Source: Serratia sp. PL17 (lineage in GTDB: Bacteria; Pseudomonadota; Gammaproteobacteria; Enterobacterales; Enterobacteriaceae). Taken from it: DNA of 64,000 nucleotides. Shown here one piece after another: positions 35,529-50,421 of the stretch (positions are counted from its first letter, which is position 1; every line of letters starts with the position of its first letter). The stretch lies in contig NZ_JAFIBY010000005.1 of the NCBI RefSeq assembly GCF_017832355.1, forward strand, positions 124,001 through 188,000, given 5' to 3'. The translations under genes were made by a program, and so were the position numbers. Under the pieces are notes generated by a model. That model had not been told where the DNA came from and made no database searches. It saw only the letters and a program-made list of their open reading frames with translations.

Positions 35529-35925
35529 ATGCCTGAAAATCAAGTTGTCGTTACTAAAATCTTTGGTATATCAGACAATTCAATACGAATTAGCCGTACA
35601 GCCCCCACAAAACAAGCAAAATCTGGTAAACTATCACCCACTTTTGCGCCTGTTCGCCATGCAGCAGTTATCAGTTTACTTCCAAGGCCGGTTTTTAGAC
35701 CTCGGGTTTAGCTGCGCGTTGCTGGCCTGCGGTCAAGATCATTCAGGATAGCAGCCTGGTATACCCGATATATTTCGTGGTGCAGCAAGGCGGTAACCGG
35801 ACTCGTCCCTGGAACTTAGTGCGCTAAGTCATTGGGGTGAGACAGGTAAATCCGCGCTGTTGTGGTATGAAAAATGAAGGGAAGTTGGCTATTCGCAGTA
35901 TTTTCTAGATAACTTGGAGGTTTTC
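35529..35925. other. Intergenic region upstream of sspA
   Basis: Nearly 400 bp without a credible gene. It should contain the sspA promoter. The right half contains a degraded ERIC-like repeat (separate entry). A GGAGG ribosome-binding site (35917-35921) lies just before sspA. Confidence 0.5.
35760..35865. repeat. Degraded ERIC-like repeat
   Basis: Begins TATACCCGATATATTTCG with a GTGCAGC arm, and in the right half contains TAAGTCATTGGGGTGAGAC, close to the ERIC core AGTGACTGGGGTGAGCG. The right terminus is poorly preserved, so the end coordinate is approximate. Confidence 0.5.
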
Positions 35926-36567
35926 ATGGCTGTCGCTGCCAACAAACGTTCGGTAATGACGCTGTTCTCTGGCCCGACCGACATTTTTAGCCATCAAGTA
36001 CGTATCGTACTGGCGGAGAAAGGTGTCAGCGTTGAGATTGAGCAGGTTGAGTTGGATAACCTGCCGCAGGACCTGATTGACCTCAACCCGTACCAGACGG
36101 TGCCTACGCTGGTCGATCGCGAGCTGACCTTGTATGAATCCCGTATCATCATGGAATACCTTGATGAGCGTTTCCCGCATCCACCATTGATGCCGGTTTA
36201 TCCGGTTGCCCGTGGTGAGAGCCGCCTGATGATGCTGCGTATCGAGAAAAACTGGTATTCGCTGATGTACAAAATCGAGCAGAGCAACGGTCAGGAAGCT
36301 GAATCAGCTCGCCGCCAGCTGCGCGAAGAATTACTGGCGATTGCCCCTATCTTTGGCCAGACCCCGTATTTCATGAGCGAAGAGTTCAGCCTGGTGGATT
36401 GCTACCTGGCACCGCTGTTATGGCGTTTGCCGCAGCTGGGCATCGATCTGATCGGCGCGGGTTCCAAAGAGCTGAAAGGTTACATGACCCGTGTATTCGA
36501 GCGTGATGCCTTCCTGGCCTCTCTGACCGAAGCGGAGCGCGAAATGCGCCTGCAGACTCGGGGCTAA
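35926..36567 (+). CDS. sspA: Stringent starvation protein A
   Basis: A 213-residue glutathione-S-transferase-fold protein close to E. coli SspA. The thioredoxin-like half includes VMTLFSGPTDIFSHQVRIVLAEKGV, followed by the helical GST domain. SspA binds RNA polymerase with sigma-70 and promotes stationary-phase acid tolerance. The start at 35926 (MAVAANKRS) is the family start with GGAGG upstream; 35914 adds four residues. Operon with sspB. Confidence 0.97.
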   Translation: MAVAANKRSVMTLFSGPTDIFSHQVRIVLAEKGVSVEIEQVELDNLPQDLIDLNPYQTVPTLVDRELTLYESRIIMEYLDERFPHPPLMPVYPVARGESRLMMLRIEKNWYSLMYKIEQSNGQEAESARRQLREELLAIAPIFGQTPYFMSEEFSLVDCYLAPLLWRLPQLGIDLIGAGSKELKGYMTRVFERDAFLASLTEAEREMRLQTRG

Positions 36568-36572
36568 GCATT

Positions 36573-37067
36573 ATGGATATGTCTCAGATGACTCCACGCC
36601 GTCCGTACTTGTTGCGGGCGTTCTATGAGTGGTTGCTGGATAATCAGCTCACACCGCACCTGGTGGTAGATGTGACGCGTCCTGACGTTTTGGTGCCTAT
36701 GGAGTTCGCGCGTGATGGTCAGATCGTTCTGAATATCGCACCGCGTGCAGTAGGTAATCTGGAGTTAGGCAACGAAGAAGTGCACTTTAATGCGCGTTTC
36801 GGTGGTGTGCCACGTCAGGTCTCGGTACCCATGGCTGCCGTGCTGGCAATCTATGCGCGTGAAAACGGCGCAGGCACCATGTTCGAACCTGAAGCCGCTT
36901 ATGAAGCGGAAGGCACGTTTGAAGGCATGGACAATGAGACGATTCCATCGGAAAGCCTGATGTCGGTGATTGATGGCGACCGCCCGGATCTGAGTGAAGA
37001 TCACGATCCGGATGATGAGCCACCGCCGCCACGTGGTGGCCGCCCAGCATTGCGCGTGGTGAAATAA
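36573..37067 (+). CDS. sspB: ClpXP adaptor SspB
   Basis: A 164-residue ClpXP specificity adaptor. An N-terminal ssrA-tag-binding domain (RPYLLRAFYEWLLDNQLTPHL) is followed by an acidic flexible linker and the C-terminal ClpX-binding tail (GGRPALRVVK). It tethers ssrA-tagged proteins to ClpXP. It begins 5 bp after sspA. Confidence 0.97.
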   Translation: MDMSQMTPRRPYLLRAFYEWLLDNQLTPHLVVDVTRPDVLVPMEFARDGQIVLNIAPRAVGNLELGNEEVHFNARFGGVPRQVSVPMAAVLAIYARENGAGTMFEPEAAYEAEGTFEGMDNETIPSESLMSVIDGDRPDLSEDHDPDDEPPPPRGGRPALRVVK

Positions 37068-37086
37068 CCCCGTAGCAGTGAATACT

Positions 37087-37113
37087 AAAGGTCGCCTCGG
37101 CGACCTTTTTTTT
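37087..37113 (+). terminator. Terminator of sspAB
   Basis: AAAGGTCGCC-TC-GGCGACCTTTTTTTT, a classic intrinsic terminator 19 bp after the sspB stop. Confidence 0.93.
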
Positions 37114-37132
37114 GTCTCTAAATCGTGCGTTT

Positions 37133-37612
37133 TCAGCTTTTCAATGACGCAATGCAGGCGTCACGCGGTGCGCTGAGATCGCCGATACGCACGGTAGTGA
37201 GTGCGTGAGTCGCGCGCTGCTTAAACGAGGTGATGGCGGTGTCACCTTGCACTTCCGGGGGGGCGGTGCAGATATCGTTGATCGGTAAGTTATTGCCTTT
37301 GTCGAGAGCATGCAATACCGCCGCAGGGTTGTAGACCAATGCAGAAGACAGCGCGGATTTGACGCCTGCGGTAAAGGCGGCGTTACCGCCGTTGGCTAGC
37401 TTGGGCGCCAATGCGATCCAACTGTCATCACCCAGTTTAATGCTGTTTTCTACCGCCGCCAGCTGGCCTGCTTTCGCCAACTGAGCGACTACCGATGCTG
37501 CGCCGCGCGCCTCAATGTTGTAACCCACCTCCTGTGAATCTAATGACATTGCCAGCGAGTTGAAGCTGACAACCAGCAAAGCGCTGGCTAATAGGGGAAC
37601 GGGCAATTTCAT
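37133..37612 (-). CDS. Exported hypothetical protein
   Basis: A 159-residue protein I do not recognise. It has a clear signal peptide (LLASALLVVSFNSLAMS), so it is probably periplasmic. The mature part is helix-rich and alanine-rich (AASVVAQLAKAGQLAAVENSI; KSALSSALVYNPAAVLHALD) with two cysteines (DICTAPP and RDACIASL) that could form a disulfide. It occupies the gap between sspB and gltD, which in E. coli is filled by unrelated genes. AAGGATAG precedes the ATG, and composition and codon use look native. Confidence 0.8.
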   Translation of the reverse strand: MKLPVPLLASALLVVSFNSLAMSLDSQEVGYNIEARGAASVVAQLAKAGQLAAVENSIKLGDDSWIALAPKLANGGNAAFTAGVKSALSSALVYNPAAVLHALDKGNNLPINDICTAPPEVQGDTAITSFKQRATHALTTVRIGDLSAPRDACIASLKS

Positions 37613-37742
37613 GGTTAGCTATCCTTATCAAGATACCAGGCGCAACTGCGCCCTGAGTGATATTAATAGAATACTATAGCGCGCCAGGCGCTGGGCTGCG
37701 GGTAAGGTTGTTACAAAGCGTGTGGGGAGCGAAGTGAAAACA

Positions 37743-37773
37743 AAGGGCCCGCCAGTCTGAACTGCGGGCCCTT
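37743..37773 (-). terminator. Terminator of gltBD
   Basis: Stem AAGGGCCCGC / GCGGGCCCTT with an 11-nt loop, 21 bp after the gltD stop. Read on the minus strand it is followed by TGTTTTCAC. Confidence 0.75.
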
Positions 37774-37793
37774 AGCGGTAAAGCGGGAGAGGA

Positions 37794-43683
<5,890 letters not shown>

Positions 43684-44377
43684 ATCAGTGAACCTCCCCA
43701 GGCTCTGCGTGACTCTCACAACCGACTCACGAGCGGGCTTCCCAACGTTGGCAGAAGTCCAATCAGCAAGCTTGATATCGCCGATCTGCTTTTCCGCCCT
43801 CCGTTAATGGCCTCTCGTGACGGTTCTCACAAGTGGTACATGACTTGTTTTAAGAGGGAGTCTTAAATTACTGCATAAATATGACGAGACGTTTGCCCGT
43901 CCAGAAAGCTTCCAGCGGACTTCCAACTTAGCGAGAAAGAATACGCAGGTCAAATATAGGCCTAAGGGGGTTTTTTATTGAATTAATGGTAATTAATGAT
44001 TTGATATATAATGATTTATTTCAATTTTTGAGGTTGTGTGACGGCGCGCAAGGTCCCAGAGAAATGTGAGCTGTCTCACTATAGTGCAACGCCTGAATCT
44101 CTGCACCATGCTAGTGCGGGCGGGAATGTCAGAGTTTTATTCTAGTAATTTATTATTTTTTGTTGTTTGAAACTATTTTTCATCGCTTTGTCACACTGGC
44201 GTTAACGGTTGCGTGCAAATAAGAAAAATTCATCTCAGCCAAGATGATTTTATTTGCATTTATAATGAATAGTTATGCCTGGTGAAGCCTTGCGAGGAAA
44301 GCGTTGATCTCTGTCATCGCGGGAAAAGCCGTTTCTTATTAGCATCACGGGCTTTGAGCACAGAGACAATCAAGATT
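43684..44377. other. Divergent regulatory region between gltB and yhcC
   Basis: About 690 bp, AT-rich between 43970 and 44270, with no credible gene. In E. coli this type of region carries Lrp- and IHF-controlled gltB promoters and a long leader. Here I see a TATAAT-containing tract at 44007-44012, another TATAAT at 44261-44266 that could serve yhcC, and an AT-rich palindrome at 44214-44258. Confidence 0.55.
44214..44258. promoter_or_regulatory. AT-rich palindrome next to the yhcC promoter
   Basis: TGCAAATAA..CATC and GATG..TTATTTGCA form an interrupted inverted repeat of 45 bp immediately upstream of a TATAAT (44261). The position suits a regulator-binding site or a DNA-bending site; the protein is not identifiable from the sequence. 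Confidence 0.4.
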
Positions 44378-45310
44378 ATGCAGTTGCCGCAATTAGTCAA
44401 TATGTTTGGCGCCGATCTTCAGCGCCGACACGGTGAAAAGATCCATAAACTCACGCTACACGGCGGTTTTAGTTGCCCTAACCGCGACGGCACGCTGGGG
44501 CGCGGTGGCTGCACCTTTTGTCATGTTGCCTCTTTTGCCGATGAGCAGATGCAGCAACAGAGCATAGCTGAACAGCTGGCACAGCAGGCCGTCAGAGTGA
44601 ATCGCGCAAAGCGCTACCTCGCCTATTTTCAGGCTTATACCAGTACTTATGCAGAAGTGAGCCTGTTGGCGCAGATGTACCAACAGGCGCTGGCACAGGC
44701 GGATATGGTGGGTCTCTGCGTCGGCACGCGCCCGGACTGTGTGCCACCCGCCGCACTGGATTTGCTGGCGAGTTACCTCGAGCAGGGCTACGAAGTCTGG
44801 TTGGAGCTTGGGTTGCAGACGGCGCACGATAAAACGCTAAAACGCATCAACCGAGGCCATGATTTCTCCTGTTATCAACATACGGCCCGGTTGGCACGCG
44901 AGCGCGGGCTGAAGGTGTGCAGTCACCTGATCGTCGGGTTGCCTGGGGAAAGCGCCGCCGACCACTTGGCTTCGCTGGAACAGGTGGTGGACTGCGGTGT
45001 GGATGGCATCAAACTGCATCCGCTGCATATTGTTACGGGGAGCACGCTGGCGCGGGCCTGGCGGGCTGGCAGGCTGCCCGAGTTAGCGCTTGATGAGTAT
45101 GCCACCAGTGCGGGTGAGATGATCCGCCATACGCCGAAAGACGTGGTGTATCACCGTATCTCTGCCAGCGCACGCAGGCCGACGTTATTGGCACCATTAT
45201 GGTGCGAAAACCGTTGGAACGGTATGCAGGCAGTGGGTGGCTACTTGCAACGTCACGGCGGGCAGGGCAGCGCGCTGGACGCCGCCCTGTGTTATTCACC
45301 GACGCTATAA
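44378..45310 (+). CDS. yhcC: Radical SAM protein YhcC
   Basis: A 310-residue member of the YhcC/TIGR01212 radical SAM family. The cluster cysteines are Cys33, Cys45 and Cys48 (CPNRDGTLGRGGCTFC), a CX11CX2C arrangement instead of the canonical CX3CX2C. Also seen are LGLQTAHDKTLKRINRGHD and SHLIVGLPGES. The substrate is not established to my knowledge. The ATG at 44378 matches E. coli; an in-frame start at 44282 is not supported. Its stop overlaps the convergent phosphatase gene by a few bases. Confidence 0.94.
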   Translation: MQLPQLVNMFGADLQRRHGEKIHKLTLHGGFSCPNRDGTLGRGGCTFCHVASFADEQMQQQSIAEQLAQQAVRVNRAKRYLAYFQAYTSTYAEVSLLAQMYQQALAQADMVGLCVGTRPDCVPPAALDLLASYLEQGYEVWLELGLQTAHDKTLKRINRGHDFSCYQHTARLARERGLKVCSHLIVGLPGESAADHLASLEQVVDCGVDGIKLHPLHIVTGSTLARAWRAGRLPELALDEYATSAGEMIRHTPKDVVYHRISASARRPTLLAPLWCENRWNGMQAVGGYLQRHGGQGSALDAALCYSPTL

Positions 45311-46012
45311 CTGCAGGCTGGCGCGAACTTCTGATCGTGCGCGTTGCAAGTCGGCCTGCAGCTGCGGGTTCGCCAGCAGCCGAGCGGCGAGCGCCGTCGC
45401 CGCCAATTTGCCGCCTTCCAAATCGCTCGGGTAGTGAACGCCGGCAATCACCCTGCTTTGCGCATTGCTCGCCGCCTGTTCAAACAGCGCGCTGCGTTTT
45501 TCCGGCACCATCTGCGCCAGCAGGATCGCCGTCAGGTAGCTGTCCATCGCGTGTCCGCTGGGGTAAGAGTCGCCTTCTGGCGGCGGCAACAGCGGCTTCA
45601 CGCGGTTGTCGGCCTCATAAGGGCGCGGGCGACCATAGAAGGCTTTGGCGGGCATCAGGCTTTGTTCAAAATCTTGATAGACCCGGCGGAACAGGGCCGC
45701 GGTGATCGGATGACGATCGGCGGTGAACGTCGGGCCGAAGATATCGCGGGCGAAGGGAAATGCGGCGTCCGCCAGATGATCATCCCGCTTGGCTTTGGCG
45801 ATTTGTTCCGTGGTGCGGCTAGCCTGTAGGGCCAACACCGCCTGCAGATCCGCCCGGTTCAGCGGCGTATCCATTGAGGGGGGCGGTGGCAACAACGGGG
45901 CGATTTGCCGCTGTTCCGCACTCAGATAGCCGGTAACGGCGGCTGCGGCCTTCAGGGGAAAAATAACGGTCAGAAACAGGGCGAGCAGGGTGGTGCGATA
46001 GATGGTTAACAT
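45305..46012 (-). CDS. Exported PAP2/class A acid phosphatase
   Basis: A 235-residue precursor with a signal peptide ending KAAAA. The PAP2 catalytic signature is complete: KAFYGRPRP (KX6RP), SYPSGH, and SRVIAGVHYPSD (SRX5HX3D). This matches PhoN-type non-specific periplasmic acid phosphatases. The ATG at 46012 follows GAGGA; an in-frame TTG at 46018 is less likely. Not part of the E. coli gltB-arcB neighbourhood, so an accessory insertion. Confidence 0.92.
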   Translation of the reverse strand: MLTIYRTTLLALFLTVIFPLKAAAAVTGYLSAEQRQIAPLLPPPPSMDTPLNRADLQAVLALQASRTTEQIAKAKRDDHLADAAFPFARDIFGPTFTADRHPITAALFRRVYQDFEQSLMPAKAFYGRPRPYEADNRVKPLLPPPEGDSYPSGHAMDSYLTAILLAQMVPEKRSALFEQAASNAQSRVIAGVHYPSDLEGGKLAATALAARLLANPQLQADLQRARSEVRASLQL

Positions 46013-46422
46013 GGTCAATCCTCACATCAGGGAAATGAGGAAGCCTGCCGGGGCCGGCCACAGCGCTGCTGCCGGTGAAAGTAAACCGCGGGATGAAATT
46101 CTTTCCCTTACTTCAAGCCTCAAGGCTTCGCTATCCGTGTCTGCGAAAGCAAGCGCATGCACGGCGCATCATTAATATATTAACGGAAAGGCGCTCTCAA
46201 GCGGCTGAGGTGTGGGGTGGGTCACAGAAAAAGTCTTTTCGCTACAAGTGATTAATCCCTAAGTATGAGCGGGTTGATTAATGTGGTTTTGGACTTCGGC
46301 AGGGCGATGAACTGCCTTTTGCACGCCAGACGCCGCTATTTTCCGTTAGCAGGACTTGACTCTCAGACACGGCGGAAAAATTTGCGGTATGATTCAAAAG
46401 ATTATGTCTGATGGGAGCCGCT
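46013..46422. other. Intergenic region upstream of arcB
   Basis: 410 bp between divergent genes. It must hold the arcB promoter; a TATGAT at 46388-46393 is a possible -10, but the nearest good -35 (TTGACT at 46356) is 26 bp away. No gene or repeat recognised. Confidence 0.5.
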
Positions 46423-48762
46423 ATGAAGCAAATCAGGGTGTTAGCCCAGTACTACGTTGATTTAATGGTAAAACTGGGGCTAGTGCGTTTTTCGCTGCTG
46501 TTGGCGTCGGCATTGGTGGTGCTGGCGATGGTGGTGCAGATGGCGGTGACCATGCTGCTGCGTGGCGAAGTAGAAAGCATTGACGTGGTGCGCTCAATTT
46601 TCTTCGGTCTATTGATTACGCCGTGGGCGGTTTACTTTCTGTCTGTGGTGGTCGAACAGCTTGAGGAGTCACGCCAGCGTCTGGCGCGGCTGGTTGATAA
46701 GCTGGAAGAAATGCGCCACCGCGACCTCGAGCTTAACCAACAGCTTAAGGACAACATCAGCCAACTGAATCAGGAAATCGCCGACCGTATCAAGGCAGAA
46801 GAAGAACGCCAGCAGGTGATGGACAAGCTGACCGAAGAGATGGAACAGCGTGAGTTGGCGCAGATCGAACTGGGTCAGCAGTCGGCACTGTTACGTTCAT
46901 TCCTCGATGCTTCACCTGACCTGGTGTATTACCGCAACGAAGACAAAGAGTTCTCCGGCTGTAACCGGGCAATGGAGCTGTTGACCGGCAAAAGCGAAAA
47001 ACAGCTGATTGGGCTAACGCCGTTTGATGTTTACGGCCAGGAAATTGCCGAGAAAGTGATAGAAACCGACGAAAAAGTATTCCGTCACAACGTCTCCCTG
47101 ACTTATGAACAGTGGCTGGTTTATCCGGACGGGCGCAAGGCCTGTTTTGAATTGCGTAAGGTCCCGTTTTACGACCGAGTGGGTAAACGTCACGGGCTTA
47201 TGGGCTTTGGCCGCGATATAACCGAGCGTAAGCGCTACCAGGACGCGCTGGAGAACGCCAGTAGGGACAAGACCACCTTCATCTCAACAATCAGCCACGA
47301 GCTTCGTACGCCGCTTAATGGCATTGTTGGCTTAAGCCGCATTCTGCTCGATACCGATTTAAACGACGAACAGCTGAAGTACCTCAAAACCATCCATGTC
47401 AGCGCCATTACGCTGGGCAATATCTTCAATGACATTATCGAGATGGACAAGCTTGAGCGGCGCAAAGTGCAGCTCGACAACCAACCGGTAGATTTCACCG
47501 GTTTCCTCGCCGACCTGGAAAACCTCTCTGGCCTGCTGGCACAACCGAAAGGGCTGCAATTTGTGATGGAGCCGCAGCAACCGCTGCCGCAACAAATCAT
47601 CACTGACGGTACCCGCCTGCGGCAAATCTTGTGGAACCTGATCGGCAATGCGGTCAAATTCACCCCGCAAGGGCGGATCGTGGTGCGCGTGCGGCGCGAG
47701 GAACAGGATCGGTTGGTGTTTGAGGTTGAAGACTCCGGTATGGGGATTCCTCAGGACGAACAAGACAAGATTTTCGCTATGTATTATCAGGTGAAGGATC
47801 AGCATGGTGGTCGTCCGGCGACCGGTACCGGCATTGGGCTGGCGGTTTCCAAGCGGCTGGCGCAGAGCATGGGCGGTGATATTACCGTCAGCAGCGTACA
47901 GGGGCACGGTTCTTGCTTCACGTTGTCCATTAAGGCGCCAGGGGTACAGGAAGCGGAAAACGAAACACCGGCCGAAGAAGCACTGCCATTGCCGGCTCTG
48001 CATATCCTGCTGGTGGAAGATATTGAACTGAATGTGATTGTGGCACGTTCAGTGCTGGAGAAACTGGGTAACAGCGTAGAAGTCGCGATGAATGGCCAGG
48101 ATGCGCTGGCGATGTTTGATCCGGACGAGTTCGATCTGGTGTTACTGGATATCCAACTGCCGGACATGACCGGGCTGGATATCGCTCGGATACTGCGTGA
48201 GCGCTATGCCGGGCAGGCACTACCCCCCTTGGTGGCGTTGACGGCCAACGTGCTGAAAGACAAAAAAGAGTACCTCGACGCAGGAATGGACGACGTGCTG
48301 AGTAAGCCATTGTCGGTACCGGCGTTGACCAAAGTCATTAAACATTACTGGGATCACCAATCCTCTCACACCACAAAGAAAACGGAGCAAAAGACGATGC
48401 AGATTAATGAGTCGTTACTGGATACCACCGTGCTGGAACAGTATATGGACCTGGTGGGGCCGCAGTTGATTCATCAAAGCCTGGAGATGTTTGAGCAGAT
48501 GATGCCAGGTTATCTGGCGGTGCTGGACTCCAATATGACGGCGCGCGATCAGAAAGGCATCACAGAAGAGGCGCATAAAATTAAAGGTGCGGCGGGTTCG
48601 GTGGGTTTACGTCATCTGCAACAGCTTGCCCAGCAAATCCAAACGCCAACGCTGCCGGCATGGTGGGATAACGTGCAGGACTGGGTTGATGAACTGAAAC
48701 AGGAATGGCGTAACGATGTGCAAGTGCTGCGGGAATGGGTAGCGAACGCTGAAAAAAAATGA
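46423..48762 (+). CDS. arcB: Aerobic respiration control hybrid sensor kinase ArcB
   Basis: A 779-residue hybrid kinase. Two membrane helices in the first 80 residues, a coiled coil, a PAS domain with the quinone-sensing cysteines Cys180 and Cys241, a kinase domain with His292 (STISHELRTPLNG), a receiver domain with the phosphoacceptor Asp in LVLLDIQLPD, and a C-terminal HPt domain (EEAHKIKGAAGS). It phosphorylates ArcA when the quinone pool is reduced. I use the ATG at 46423 (MKQIRVLAQ) as in E. coli. Its last bases overlap the ArcZ terminator. Confidence 0.98.
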   Translation: MKQIRVLAQYYVDLMVKLGLVRFSLLLASALVVLAMVVQMAVTMLLRGEVESIDVVRSIFFGLLITPWAVYFLSVVVEQLEESRQRLARLVDKLEEMRHRDLELNQQLKDNISQLNQEIADRIKAEEERQQVMDKLTEEMEQRELAQIELGQQSALLRSFLDASPDLVYYRNEDKEFSGCNRAMELLTGKSEKQLIGLTPFDVYGQEIAEKVIETDEKVFRHNVSLTYEQWLVYPDGRKACFELRKVPFYDRVGKRHGLMGFGRDITERKRYQDALENASRDKTTFISTISHELRTPLNGIVGLSRILLDTDLNDEQLKYLKTIHVSAITLGNIFNDIIEMDKLERRKVQLDNQPVDFTGFLADLENLSGLLAQPKGLQFVMEPQQPLPQQIITDGTRLRQILWNLIGNAVKFTPQGRIVVRVRREEQDRLVFEVEDSGMGIPQDEQDKIFAMYYQVKDQHGGRPATGTGIGLAVSKRLAQSMGGDITVSSVQGHGSCFTLSIKAPGVQEAENETPAEEALPLPALHILLVEDIELNVIVARSVLEKLGNSVEVAMNGQDALAMFDPDEFDLVLLDIQLPDMTGLDIARILRERYAGQALPPLVALTANVLKDKKEYLDAGMDDVLSKPLSVPALTKVIKHYWDHQSSHTTKKTEQKTMQINESLLDTTVLEQYMDLVGPQLIHQSLEMFEQMMPGYLAVLDSNMTARDQKGITEEAHKIKGAAGSVGLRHLQQLAQQIQTPTLPAWWDNVQDWVDELKQEWRNDVQVLREWVANAEKK

Positions 48763-48866
48763 CCCCGACCTAAGCCGGGGTGCGCGAATATTGCGCCAAC
48801 ACCAGGGAAATTGTGAACCTGCGTATTGGATTTCATGTTCTGGTCGAGCAGGTTGTAGAGAATTCC
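48752..48866 (-). ncRNA. arcZ: ArcZ small regulatory RNA (RyhA/SraH)
   Basis: On the minus strand between elbB and arcB the sequence reads ATTTCCCTGGTGTTGGCGCA, ATATTCGCGCACCCCGG, then a terminator stem CCCCGGC / GTCGGGG and T8. This is the conserved 3' part of ArcZ, including the seed region of the processed form. The locus is the same as in E. coli. A candidate promoter is TTACAT (48896-48901) and TATGAT (48873-48878) with an 18-bp spacer, giving a 5' end near 48866. ArcZ is an Hfq sRNA that activates rpoS and represses flhDC and is under ArcA control. The 5' end is inferred. Confidence 0.93.
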
Positions 48867-48999
48867 TAAACATCATACAGCCAACAACATAGCAAATGTA
48901 AGCGCTCTTGTTAGAAGATTCATTAAAATGTGTGATGTAGATTAGTGTTTGTCTACTCCGAGCACTAACCAGTTGACAGTATCGACAGGAGGAAGGGTG

Positions 49000-49653
49000 A
49001 TGAAAAACGTGGGTGTAGTGCTAAGTGGCTGCGGGGTTTATGACGGTACGGAGATCCATGAAGCCGTTCTGACACTGTTGGCGTTGGACCGCGCAGGAGC
49101 GAAAGCAGTGTGCTTTGCACCTGATAAACCTCAACTTCATGTTATTAATCACTTATCTGGCGATGAAGTACCAGAGCAGCGCAATGTTTTAGTGGAGTCA
49201 GCACGCATTGCCCGAGGCGAGGTCCGTCCGCTTTCACACGCCGATGCCAGTCAGTTGGACGCCCTGATCGTCCCAGGTGGATTTGGTGCCGCGAAGAACC
49301 TCAGCAGTTTTGCAAGCGAAGGCGCGGGATGCTGGATTGATAAGGATTTGGTTAAGTTAACGCAGCAAATGCATAAGGCAAATAAACCAATCGGTTTTAT
49401 GTGCATTGCCCCTGCGTTGCTGCCAAAGTTGCTGGATCAACAAGTGCGGCTGACCATTGGCAACGATCCAGACCTGGGTGAAGTGATTGATGCCATGGGC
49501 GGTGAACCGGTGATTTGCCCAGTCGATGACATCGTGGTGGACAGTGAAAACAAAGTGGTAACGACACCGGCCTATATGCTGGCGAAATCTATCGGTGAAG
49601 CAGCCAGCGGGATTGATAAGCTGGTTTCACGGGTGCTGGATTTGGCTGAATGA
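49000..49653 (+). CDS. elbB: Glyoxalase ElbB (DJ-1/PfpI family)
   Basis: A 217-residue DJ-1/PfpI-fold protein, same length as E. coli ElbB. Family blocks include [20 protein letters not shown] and [32 protein letters not shown] carries the nucleophile-elbow cysteine. It has glyoxalase activity in E. coli. The ATG at 49000 follows AGGAGGAAGGG; an upstream in-frame GTG/ATG frame is not supported. Coupled to mtgA through ATGA. Confidence 0.96.
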   Translation: MKNVGVVLSGCGVYDGTEIHEAVLTLLALDRAGAKAVCFAPDKPQLHVINHLSGDEVPEQRNVLVESARIARGEVRPLSHADASQLDALIVPGGFGAAKNLSSFASEGAGCWIDKDLVKLTQQMHKANKPIGFMCIAPALLPKLLDQQVRLTIGNDPDLGEVIDAMGGEPVICPVDDIVVDSENKVVTTPAYMLAKSIGEAASGIDKLVSRVLDLAE

Positions 49654-50381
49654 GAAAGTCTGCGGGAAAATCGATTTTATCCCGGCTGGGGTTTTGGCTG
49701 AAACGTGGACTTCTTGTTCTGGTCGGGGTGTGGCTATTAGGGATTGTCGCCTTTGCTTTCCTGCCAGTGCCTTTTTCTTCCGTCATGGTGGAACGGCAGG
49801 TGGGGGCCTGGTTGAGGGGGGATTTTAGCTACGTGGCACACTCCGACTGGGTGTCGATGGACGATATTTCCCCGCAGATGGCGCTGGCGGTGATGGCAGC
49901 CGAAGATCAGAAATTCCCTGACCACTGGGGTTTTGACGTGGCGGCGATAGAAAAGGCGTTCAGCCACAACGAGAAGCGCCCGACGCGCATCCGCGGTGCC
50001 TCTACGCTGTCGCAGCAAACCGCCAAGAACCTGTTTTTGTGGGATGGCCGCAGCTGGTTGCGCAAAGGGCTTGAGGCCGGGCTGACATCGGGTATTGAGC
50101 TGGTATGGACCAAGCGGCGTATCTTGACGGTGTACCTGAATATCGTCGAGTTCGGCGACGGTATTTTCGGTGTGGAGGAGGCATCACAACGTTTCTTCAA
50201 TAAACCGGCCAAGCGGCTGACCGCATCAGAGGCTGCATTGCTGGCAGCGGTATTGCCGAACCCGCACCGTTTCAAGGCGAATGCCCCTTCGGGTTACGTG
50301 ATACAACGGCAGCAATGGATTATGCGCCAGATGCGCCAACTGGGCGGGGACGCGTTTTTGAAAGAGAATAATCTGGATTAA
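49650..50381 (+). CDS. mtgA: Monofunctional peptidoglycan glycosyltransferase MtgA
   Basis: A 243-residue family 51 glycosyltransferase with one membrane anchor ([18 protein letters not shown]). The catalytic Glu lies in [14 protein letters not shown]. Other motifs are [16 protein letters not shown] and [14 protein letters not shown]. It polymerises lipid II without a transpeptidase domain. The start overlaps the elbB stop by 4 bp. Confidence 0.97.
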   Translation: MRKSAGKSILSRLGFWLKRGLLVLVGVWLLGIVAFAFLPVPFSSVMVERQVGAWLRGDFSYVAHSDWVSMDDISPQMALAVMAAEDQKFPDHWGFDVAAIEKAFSHNEKRPTRIRGASTLSQQTAKNLFLWDGRSWLRKGLEAGLTSGIELVWTKRRILTVYLNIVEFGDGIFGVEEASQRFFNKPAKRLTASEAALLAAVLPNPHRFKANAPSGYVIQRQQWIMRQMRQLGGDAFLKENNLD

Positions 50382-50384
50382 CGT

Positions 50385-50413
50385 GCCGGATAAAGGCAAG
50401 TGCCTTATCCGGC
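50385..50413. terminator. Bidirectional hairpin between mtgA and dolP
   Basis: GCCGGATAA-AGGCA-AGT-GCCTTATCCGGC forms a long stem with one bulge in the 40-bp gap between convergent genes. The T-tract is lacking, so termination may be partial or Rho-dependent. Confidence 0.55.
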
Positions 50414-50421
50414 GCCGCGGG

